From Fidelibacterota bacterium (GTDB lineage: Bacteria; Marinisomatota; Marinisomatia; SCGC-AAA003-L08; TMED6), in NCBI GenBank assembly GCA_014239355.1, contig JAAZYZ010000075.1, positions 1 to 20,822 of the forward strand: a stretch of 20,822 nucleotides of DNA, in the 5' to 3' direction. The position numbers and the translations under genes were made by a program. Positions 15,096 through 20,822 of the stretch are shown here, one piece after another (the first letter of the stretch is position 1; each line of letters starts with the position of its first letter). The notes beneath the pieces were generated by a model that made no database searches, was not told the origin of the DNA, and saw nothing but the letters and a program-made list of their open reading frames with translations.

Positions 15096-16022
15096 TTATG
15101 AATGAACCCTAAATCCGTTTGGTAATAAATCAGAAAATTTATCAAGAGAAATAGCCTTTATTTCTGGATATATTTTTTTCACTAATTTTGTAAGAACCTG
15201 TTTAGGCCCAACTTCAATAATAGTATCTATATCATTTTTCTTCATATTTTTAATTATATCATACCATAAAACTGAACCTGTTAGCTGTTTTAATAGGTTT
15301 TGTTTTATTTTATCTCCATCAAAATTCTCTATAGGTTGTACATTTTGATAAACAGCAATATTAGTATCTTTAAAATTTACAGAATTTATTACTTTGTTTA
15401 AAGAAAGATTTGCTTCATTCATTAATGGAGAATGAAAAGCACCTGAAACATTAAGTTTAATAACTCTCTTAATATCATTTTTTTTAAACAAATCTATTGA
15501 TTTTTCTATTTGATCTGAAGGGCCAGATATAATAATTTGATTTTCACTATTAATGTTTGCAATAACTGTATTAAATAAACTTTCACATATCTCATTTATT
15601 AAATTTAAATCATTATGTATAACAGCTAACATAGAACCTTTGTACTTTTCATTAGCTTTTTGCATTTCTGTACATCTTACTTTTAATATTTTTATACAAT
15701 CATCAAATGAAATTACTCCAGCAGAAACAAGAGCAGTATATTCTCCTAAACTATGACCTGCAACTGCTTTAATTTTAATTTTATTAAATTTTAAAATATG
15801 ATCAATAATTAGGCTGTGAATTAAAATTGAGGGTTGAGCAACATAAGTAGAATTTAACTCTTCATTTGGGCCATTATGACAATATGCTAATAAATCAACT
15901 CCAAAAACATCAGATGCTTTATCAAAATAAGCGGGAAGATAAGTAGACTCATAAGGTAAATCTTGAGTCATACCAATATATTGAGACCCTTGGCCTGGAA
16001 ATAATAAAGCTATATTATTCAC
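15096..16022 (-). CDS. fabD: Malonyl-CoA:ACP transacylase
   Basis: 308 residues from the GTG at 16022. FabD moves malonyl groups from CoA to ACP. FPGQGSQ is near the N-terminus (residues 8-14), the nucleophile sits in GHSLGEY (Ser91), Arg116 holds the malonyl carboxylate, and His197 in AFHSPLM completes the dyad. QNVQ and GPKQVLTKLVKK near the C-terminus also fit. An in-frame TTG lies two codons upstream at 16028. I prefer GTG because GGGG (in the fabH codons TGG GGT) is 8 bases before it but only 2 before TTG; this also makes an 8-base overlap with fabH. No ATG exists near the start. Confidence 0.95.
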   Translation of the reverse strand: MNNIALLFPGQGSQYIGMTQDLPYESTYLPAYFDKASDVFGVDLLAYCHNGPNEELNSTYVAQPSILIHSLIIDHILKFNKIKIKAVAGHSLGEYTALVSAGVISFDDCIKILKVRCTEMQKANEKYKGSMLAVIHNDLNLINEICESLFNTVIANINSENQIIISGPSDQIEKSIDLFKKNDIKRVIKLNVSGAFHSPLMNEANLSLNKVINSVNFKDTNIAVYQNVQPIENFDGDKIKQNLLKQLTGSVLWYDIIKNMKKNDIDTIIEVGPKQVLTKLVKKIYPEIKAISLDKFSDLLPNGFRVHS

Positions 16023-17004
16023 AATCAATACCCCACTTAATTAAGCATGAACCCCAGGTAAATCCAGCTCCAAATGCTGTTAATATTAAATTATCACCAA
16101 TATTTAATATTTTATTTTCATATGCATCACATAATGCAAGAGGTATAGATGCAGCTGTAGTATTTGCATATTTATCAATATTAATTAAAACTTGTTTTCT
16201 ATTTAAACCTATTTTTTTTGCAGTAGCATCTATTATTCTTTTATTTGCTTGGTGTGCAATAAATAAATCTAAATTTTCATTACTAATATTATTATTAGAC
16301 ATAATTTTTTGAGTTATATCGTACATTCCTTTAACTGCAGATTTAAATACAGCAGCACCATTTTGTTTGACATAATGCATTTTTTTACTAACTGTTTCAT
16401 CTGTCGTAGGATTTAAGCTACCTCCAGCAGGCATATTGAGAAATTTTGCTCCTGAACCATCAACTCCTAATTTACAATCAATTACTCCATAATCTGAAGA
16501 TGGCTCAAATAAAACAGCACCCGCCCCATCACCAAATAAAACACAAGTATTTCTATCTTGATAATCTAGTATAGAACTCATCTTATCTACACCAACCACA
16601 ATAATTTTATTATATTTTTTTGATTTAATTAAGGCATCTGCCATCTCTAACCCAAATAAAAAACCTGAACATGCTGCAGATAAATCAAAACCCCAACAAT
16701 TATTTATTTTAAAATGATCTTGTATTAAACAAGCTGTTGATGGAAAAACCATATCAGGTGTTATTGTTGATACAATAATAGCTTGAATATCACTTGCTTT
16801 TATTTTTCTTCTTTTAAGTAACTGTTCAATAGCTTTAATAGCCATATAGGAAGAAGCCTTACCAAGCTCAAGCTGCCTTCTTTCTTTTATCCCTGTTCTA
16901 GAGATTATCCATTCATCAGATGTATCAAGATATTTTTCAAATTCAGAATTTTTTATAACTTTTTCAGGTAAGAATTTTCCTACTGCTGTGATATTTGCAT
17001 TCAT
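16015..17004 (-). CDS. fabH: 3-oxoacyl-[acyl-carrier-protein] synthase III (KAS III)
   Basis: 329 residues. FabH starts fatty acid synthesis by condensing an acyl-CoA primer with malonyl-ACP. The Cys-His-Asn triad is present: Cys112 in SAACSGFLFGLE, His251 in IAHQANKRI and Asn281 in YANTTAASIP. The N-terminal SDEWIISRTGIKERR and the C-terminal FGAGFTWGSCLIKW are standard. Primer preference (acetyl or branched) cannot be read with confidence. It starts 4 bases after the plsX stop, with no clear ribosome site, and overlaps fabD by 8 bases if fabD begins at its GTG. Confidence 0.96.
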   Translation of the reverse strand: MNANITAVGKFLPEKVIKNSEFEKYLDTSDEWIISRTGIKERRQLELGKASSYMAIKAIEQLLKRRKIKASDIQAIIVSTITPDMVFPSTACLIQDHFKINNCWGFDLSAACSGFLFGLEMADALIKSKKYNKIIVVGVDKMSSILDYQDRNTCVLFGDGAGAVLFEPSSDYGVIDCKLGVDGSGAKFLNMPAGGSLNPTTDETVSKKMHYVKQNGAAVFKSAVKGMYDITQKIMSNNNISNENLDLFIAHQANKRIIDATAKKIGLNRKQVLINIDKYANTTAASIPLALCDAYENKILNIGDNLILTAFGAGFTWGSCLIKWGIDCE

Positions 17005-17008
17005 AGAA

Positions 17009-17968
17009 TTAAAATTGAAATTTACTTACTAAATTAATATTAGATAGTCTCTTAACTGTTTTTAATGCATTAAAAATTGAAAGACTTGATGCTGATCCAT
17101 GAGACTTCAAAACTAATCCATTAATACCTAAAATTGGTACACCCCCAGTTTGCTCATAATCATATATTGATTTTAAACTTTTAATTTGTTCTGAACTTTT
17201 TAAATTTAATTTATCTGTAATTAAATTAAGACTATAATTCATTGTCCCTTCAATTAATTTTAAAACAATATTTCCAGTAAAACCGTCACAAATTACTATA
17301 TCAGCTTTATTCTCAAAAATATATCTAGATTCAATATTGCCAATAAAATTGGTTAATTCATTATTCATTAAGCTATAAGTTTCTTTAATAACTTCTGTTC
17401 CTTTATTAGACTCTGACCCTATGTTTAATAAAGCAATTTTAGGTTTATTAATTTTTAATTGATATTTTGCAAAAATAGAAGCCATTTTTGAAAATTGAAG
17501 TAATTGTTCTGGTTTTGATGAAGGATTTGCTCCAACATCACCTAATAAAAAATTTCCTTTTTTTGCTGGTATGATAGTGAACAATGCAGGTCTTTTGATA
17601 CCATCTATAGTACCTAAATTAAAAAATGAAGAACTAACCAAACATCCAGTATTACCAGAACTAATAACTGCATCAACAATATTGTCTTTTAACAAACAAA
17701 CTGCTTTATTCATTGAAGAATCAGGTTTTGTCTTTATAATTTTTGAAGGTTTATCATCAGAGTCTACTATTTGAGATGTATGAATAATCTCAAAATTATC
17801 ATTTGAAATGTTTTTATTTTTTTCTAATTCAGGTAAAATATACTTCTCATTACCAACCATATAAATTTTAACTGAACCTTGATTTTCTTTTAAAAAATCA
17901 ATAGCACCACTTATATTAGACTGGGGAGCATTATCACCACCCATTATATCTAATGCTATTTTAATCAT
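17009..17968 (-). CDS. plsX: Phosphate acyltransferase PlsX
   Basis: 319 residues. PlsX makes acyl-phosphate from acyl-ACP, which PlsY then uses to acylate glycerol-3-phosphate; it is a peripheral membrane enzyme. Conserved blocks are ALDIMGGDNAP (5-15), ISSGNTG (102-108), LLGDVGANPSSKPEQL (141-156), NIGSESNKG (182-190), ICDGFTGNIVLKLIEG (226-241) and the end GVPILGINGLVLKSHGSA. It lies six bases after rpmF and four before fabH, the conserved rpmF-plsX-fabH order. plsY is not in the window. Confidence 0.96.
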   Translation of the reverse strand: MIKIALDIMGGDNAPQSNISGAIDFLKENQGSVKIYMVGNEKYILPELEKNKNISNDNFEIIHTSQIVDSDDKPSKIIKTKPDSSMNKAVCLLKDNIVDAVISSGNTGCLVSSSFFNLGTIDGIKRPALFTIIPAKKGNFLLGDVGANPSSKPEQLLQFSKMASIFAKYQLKINKPKIALLNIGSESNKGTEVIKETYSLMNNELTNFIGNIESRYIFENKADIVICDGFTGNIVLKLIEGTMNYSLNLITDKLNLKSSEQIKSLKSIYDYEQTGGVPILGINGLVLKSHGSASSLSIFNALKTVKRLSNINLVSKFQF

Positions 17969-17974
17969 TTATAA

Positions 17975-18160
17975 TTATTGATTACTTTGAAGGATTTTAC
18001 CTTTATAGTACAAAACACCATCAACATAGTAAGCTCTATGCCTTAGATGAGGTTGCCCTGTTTCAGGACAAATAGAAACACAAACATTGTCTTTAGCTTT
18101 CCAATGTGTTCTTCTTTTTCTACCACGTGTCTTCGACTGTTTTCTTTTTGGGACAGCCAT
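17975..18160 (-). CDS. rpmF: 50S ribosomal protein L32 (cysteine-poor form)
   Basis: 61 residues. The N-terminus MAVPKRKQSKTRGRKRRTHW is the highly conserved basic L32 tail that threads into 23S rRNA. The usual four-cysteine zinc ribbon is not present. Only two cysteines remain (C27 and C31, in CVSIC), and the second pair is replaced by HRAYYVDGVLYYKGK, a pattern I recall from Bacteroidetes L32. This is the zinc-independent type of fold rather than decay. An AAGGAGA ribosome site (18165-18171) stands 4 bases before the ATG at 18160. It opens the lipid operon. The yceD/DUF177 gene that often precedes rpmF is absent; ndk is upstream. Confidence 0.96.
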   Translation of the reverse strand: MAVPKRKQSKTRGRKRRTHWKAKDNVCVSICPETGQPHLRHRAYYVDGVLYYKGKILQSNQ

Positions 18161-18236
18161 ACTTCTCCTTTAAATAATTACCGCTAATATTATAAATATT
18201 TTTCGAAGTAACCAAAAAAAATATTTAATACTTTTT
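18161..18236 (-). promoter_or_regulatory. Probable promoter of the rpmF-plsX-fab-rnc operon
   Basis: This 76-base gap is the longest in the second half of the window. Reading the minus strand, a perfect TATAAT lies at 18194-18189 with TTGGTT at 18215-18210 as a weak -35, spacer 15 bases (short). A start near 18182 would leave a leader of roughly 20 bases containing the strong Shine-Dalgarno site. An 11-pair inverted repeat overlaps the -35/-10 spacer (listed separately). The -10 match is exact, but such hexamers are common in AT-rich DNA. Confidence 0.45.
18193..18227. repeat. 11-base perfect inverted repeat downstream of ndk and over the rpmF promoter
   Basis: TAAATATTTTT (18193-18203) pairs with AAAAATATTTA (18217-18227) across a 13-base loop, CGAAGTAACCAAA. 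The stem is only A and T. Read from the minus strand it begins about ten bases past the ndk stop, so it could slow or end ndk transcription, but no T-run follows the second arm. It covers the spacer of the proposed rpmF promoter and touches its -10 box, so an operator role is equally possible. Confidence 0.45.
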
Positions 18237-18653
18237 TTAAATTAATTCTGTTCCAGAAAAAAAGAAATTTATTTCTTTTAATGCATTTTCATCAGAATCT
18301 GAACCATGTACTGCATTTTCAGATAAACTTGTTGCAAAATCTTTCCTTATTGTTCCTTCATCTGCTTCTTCAGGGTTGGTCGCACCTATCGTCTTTCTCC
18401 ACTCTTCAACAGCATTTTCTTTAGTTAATGCTAAAACCATCGAATGCCCTGAAGACATAAAATCAGTTAATTCATTATAGAAAGGCTTATCTGAATGAAT
18501 AGAATAAAATTCATTCGCCTCATCTTTAGTCATTTTTTTTAATTTTGCTCCAATAATTTTAAATCCTGCTTTAAGTATACGATCATAGATTAAGCCTGTG
18601 TAATCATTTTTTACTGCATCAGGTTTAATTATAGCAAATGTTATATTATTCAT
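18237..18653 (-). CDS. ndk: Nucleoside diphosphate kinase
   Basis: 138 residues. Ndk passes the gamma phosphate between nucleotides through a phosphohistidine: His116 in NAVHGSDS. FAIIKPDAVK at 6-15 is the N-terminal signature, and ATNPEEADEGTIRKDFA (91-107) holds the nucleotide-binding Arg and Thr. The remaining family residues look intact. It lies 9 bases after sucD, with AAAGGA as ribosome site. The pairing makes sense: succinyl-CoA synthetase makes ATP or GTP, which Ndk spreads among other nucleotides. Confidence 0.97.
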   Translation of the reverse strand: MNNITFAIIKPDAVKNDYTGLIYDRILKAGFKIIGAKLKKMTKDEANEFYSIHSDKPFYNELTDFMSSGHSMVLALTKENAVEEWRKTIGATNPEEADEGTIRKDFATSLSENAVHGSDSDENALKEINFFFSGTELI

Positions 18654-18662
18654 ATTAATCCT

Positions 18663-19538
18663 TTATTTTAATAAATTTTTCATTGTTTCGCCAATTTGAG
18701 AAACTGATTGACAAACTGAAATACCACATTCTTTGAGAGCTTTCATTTTTGCTTCTGCTGTATCATCTCCTCCTGAAACAATAGCTCCAGCATGTCCCAT
18801 TCTTCTTCCTGGAGGAGCTGTTTGGCCTGCAATAAAACCAACAATTGGTTTAGAGACATTTTTTTTAGCCCAATTAGCTGCCTCTACTTCCATTAAGCCT
18901 CCAATTTCTCCAATCATAACAATTCCTTTAGTCTCTGGATCATTTTCAAAAAGTTCTAATGTATCAATCATATTTGTACCAATAATTGGATCACCACCAA
19001 TACCTATTGCAGTAGTTTGCCCTAAACCATTTTTAACTAATTGATCTATTGCTTCATAAGTTAAAGTTCCAGATTTTGAAACTACCCCAATATTTCCTTT
19101 TTTACATATAAATCCAGGCATAATTCCAATCTTTGCTTCATCAACTGTAATAATACCTGGACAATTAGGTCCAATTAAACGAGAATCACTTTGATCTAAT
19201 ATTTTTTTAACTACCATCATATCATTAACAGGAATTCCTTCAGATATACAAATGATAACCTCAATTTCCGCATATATTGATTCAATAATTGCTTCAGCTG
19301 CAAATTTTGGAGGAACAAAAATAATTGAAGTATTTGCTCCCTGAGAATTTTTTGCTTCTTCTACTGAATTATAAACAGGTATATTGTAGTCAGTAGCAGT
19401 TGTACCACCTTTTCCTGGAGTTACCCCAGCAACGACATTTGTTCCATAGTCAACCATTTGGTTTGTATGAAAAGTTCCTTCCGAACCTGTTATTCCTTGT
19501 ACTACAACTTTAGAATTTTTATTAACTAATATTGACAT
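18663..19538 (-). CDS. sucD: Succinyl-CoA ligase (ADP/GDP-forming) alpha subunit
   Basis: 291 residues. With SucC it converts succinyl-CoA to succinate and CoA, making ATP or GTP. The CoA-binding Rossmann part has [14 protein letters not shown] (15-28) and AGVTPGKGG (37-45). [12 protein letters not shown] (119-130) follows. The phosphorylated His249 is in [18 protein letters not shown]. An AGGAG ribosome site lies in the 9-base gap after sucC. Length and motifs are normal. Nucleotide preference cannot be read here. Confidence 0.97.
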   Translation of the reverse strand: MSILVNKNSKVVVQGITGSEGTFHTNQMVDYGTNVVAGVTPGKGGTTATDYNIPVYNSVEEAKNSQGANTSIIFVPPKFAAEAIIESIYAEIEVIICISEGIPVNDMMVVKKILDQSDSRLIGPNCPGIITVDEAKIGIMPGFICKKGNIGVVSKSGTLTYEAIDQLVKNGLGQTTAIGIGGDPIIGTNMIDTLELFENDPETKGIVMIGEIGGLMEVEAANWAKKNVSKPIVGFIAGQTAPPGRRMGHAGAIVSGGDDTAEAKMKALKECGISVCQSVSQIGETMKNLLK

Positions 19539-19547
19539 ATTTTTCTC

Positions 19548-20723
19548 CTAATTTTCTGATGCTAAAACTATTTTTTTAGCTGCATCAAGCATTGAATCAG
19601 CAGGGGTTATTTCTAGTCCTGAGTCTGAAATTATTTGTTTAGCAAGTTCAGAATTAGTTCCTTCTAATCTCACAACAACAGGCACATTTAAAGATAATTC
19701 CTTGACAGCCTGTATAACTCCTTCAGCAACTCTATCACAACGAACAATTCCTCCAAAAATATTAATCAAAATTGATTTTACATTACTATCACTTAAAATT
19801 ATTTTAAATCCATTCTTAACAGTTTCTGCGCTAGCTGCTCCACCAACATCTAAGAAATTAGCAGGATCTCCTCCATTAATCTTAATGATATCCATTGTAG
19901 CCATTGCTAATCCCGCACCATTTACCATACAACCTACATTTCCATCTAATTTTATGTAATTCAGACCAAATTTACTTGCTTCGTATTCAGCTTCATCTTC
20001 TTCATAAATATCTCTCATTTTTATGATATCTGAATGCCTATATAAAGAATTAGAATCAAAATTCATTTTTGCATCAACAGCTATTATTTTTTTATCATCT
20101 GTTTCTATTAAAGGATTTATTTCTAATAAAGAAATATCTTTATCTTTGAAACATGTATACATGCTCTTTAAAATATTCATAGCTTCTTTATACTGTTCTT
20201 TCTTAAGATTCAGACCTCTAACTAACTTTGCTAATTGAAAACTTCTAAAACCTTCTAATGGATCAATCCATACCTTAATAATTTTATCAGGAGTGTTTTT
20301 AGCTACTTCTTCAATCTCCATACCACCTTCAGTACTAACCATAAATACATCTTTACCTGTTGTTCGATCCATAGTTATCCCAACATAAAATTCTTTTGCA
20401 ATATCAAAAGCTTGAGTTATATATACTTTTTTTACTTCTTGACCTGAAGGTCCTGTTTGATGCGTAATTAAATTCATACCTAAAATATTTTCGCAAGATT
20501 CAAAAGCATTATCAGCATTGGGACAGAATTTAACTCCCCCACCTTTTCCTCTACCTCCTGCATGTATTTGTGCTTTCACAACTACATCTTTAGAATTAAA
20601 ATCTTTTTTAACTTTTTCTATAGTATTCTTAGCATCATCAATATTTTCTATTATATATCCATCTTGAATAGGAATATTATATTCTTTTAATATTGATTTT
20701 GCTTGATATTCATGAATTTTCAT
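19548..20723 (-). CDS. sucC: Succinyl-CoA ligase (ADP/GDP-forming) beta subunit
   Basis: 391 residues with an ATP-grasp N-terminal half and a ligase C-terminal half. HAGGRGKGGGVK at 54-65 is the nucleotide-binding loop, EINPL at 201-205 and the acidic VDAKMNFDSN region bind Mg, and GNVGCMVNGAGLAMATMD (261-278), LDVGGAAS (291-298) and NIFGGIVRCD (321-330) form the CoA-ligase domain and power helix. It is the only gene in the window ending in TAG. The ATG follows the carbamate kinase stop with no gap, and that gene's last codons supply a GGAAG ribosome site. Confidence 0.97.
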   Translation of the reverse strand: MKIHEYQAKSILKEYNIPIQDGYIIENIDDAKNTIEKVKKDFNSKDVVVKAQIHAGGRGKGGGVKFCPNADNAFESCENILGMNLITHQTGPSGQEVKKVYITQAFDIAKEFYVGITMDRTTGKDVFMVSTEGGMEIEEVAKNTPDKIIKVWIDPLEGFRSFQLAKLVRGLNLKKEQYKEAMNILKSMYTCFKDKDISLLEINPLIETDDKKIIAVDAKMNFDSNSLYRHSDIIKMRDIYEEDEAEYEASKFGLNYIKLDGNVGCMVNGAGLAMATMDIIKINGGDPANFLDVGGAASAETVKNGFKIILSDSNVKSILINIFGGIVRCDRVAEGVIQAVKELSLNVPVVVRLEGTNSELAKQIISDSGLEITPADSMLDAAKKIVLASEN

Positions 20724-20822
20724 TTATCTTCCTTTTGTTATAATAGTTCCAGCTTTACCTTTAATAGCTTCTTCAATCTTATTTAATGAAGTTATCACAA
20801 CATTTCGCCCATGATGTTCCAA
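20724..20822 (-). CDS. arcC: Carbamate kinase, C-terminal fragment (window edge)
   Basis: The last 32 residues of an open frame that enters from the right edge, ending with TAA next to the sucC start. The sequence reads GRNVVITSLNKIEEAI, then KGKAGTIITKGR. This matches the end of carbamate kinases, which finish with a pattern like (A/V)IITSL..A.EAL.GKAGT.I. The enzyme makes ATP from carbamoyl phosphate, or the reverse. Other amino-acid-kinase family members do not share this tail closely, but with so few residues the call is moderate. If right, a substrate-level ATP-forming enzyme sits directly before succinyl-CoA ligase. Confidence 0.7.
   Translation of the reverse strand: MEHHGRNVVITSLNKIEEAIKGKAGTIITKGR

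Noticed and set aside
18733..19044. 103-codon plus-strand frame inside sucD
   Set aside because: Repetitive Pro/Ile/Ala-rich translation typical of antisense readings; sucD is unquestionable.
1..20822. Mobile element, phage, CRISPR or defence island
   Set aside because: No transposase, integrase, terminal repeat, spaced direct repeats or defence-type domain seen. Genes are core functions with uniform base composition.

Overview
This is an AT-rich, very gene-dense stretch of a bacterial chromosome, mostly core metabolism. Almost no DNA is non-coding: the longest gaps are 71 to 76 bases, and no gene-free stretch reaches 300 bases. I see no tRNA, rRNA, CRISPR array, insertion sequence, integrase, phage gene or toxin-antitoxin pair. 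The gene content points to a marine member of the Fibrobacteres-Chlorobi-Bacteroidetes (FCB) assemblage. My best guess is Marinimicrobia (SAR406), from the strong AT bias, a Bacteroidetes-like cysteine-poor ribosomal protein L32, a bifunctional nuclease with UVR tail, a bifunctional glucose/mannose phosphate isomerase, and a secreted hydrolase ending in a dockerin-like repeat. That placement is inference; no marker gene settles it.

Layout. Bases 1-4790 (minus strand) form one tight run, transcribed in the order LolA-like protein, SpoU/TrmH RNA methyltransferase, secreted dockerin-tailed hydrolase, ribD, ribE, ribB(A), the last cut by the window edge. Bases 4862-5749 (plus) hold thiamine pyrophosphokinase and a tiny exported protein made of DnaJ-type CxxC motifs. 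Bases 5796-7249 (minus) hold a small SHOCT lipoprotein and a CNNM/CorC-type CBS membrane protein. Bases 7302-12205 (plus) hold murQ, a phosphomannomutase-type enzyme, a polyprenyl diphosphate synthase, a phosphoglucose/phosphomannose isomerase and a bifunctional nuclease with a UVR tail. Bases 12182-18160 (minus) are the classic rpmF-plsX-fabH-fabD-fabG-acpP-fabF-rnc lipid/ribosome operon. Bases 18237-20822 (minus) are the 3' end of a carbamate kinase gene followed by sucC, sucD and ndk.

How the genes work together. The fab block supplies malonyl-ACP (FabD), starts fatty acid chains (FabH), elongates and reduces them (FabF, FabG), carries them (AcpP) and passes them to phospholipid synthesis (PlsX). 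The dehydratase and enoyl reductase must lie elsewhere. SucC/SucD make a nucleoside triphosphate at the TCA-cycle step, Ndk equilibrates it with other NTPs, and carbamate kinase is another substrate-level phosphorylation enzyme. The isomerase and mutase can together take fructose-6-P to mannose-1-P. The rib genes carry out the pathway from GTP/ribulose-5-P to riboflavin.

No wholly new multi-gene system is visible. Points worth a second look are the exported DnaJ-type zinc-finger mini-protein, the dockerin-tailed hydrolase, the tail-to-tail overlap of two nuclease genes (one encoding RNase III), the repeats at the bifunctional-nuclease start and in front of rpmF, a likely leaderless murQ start, five recurring 8-base gene overlaps, and the absence of TGA stops.
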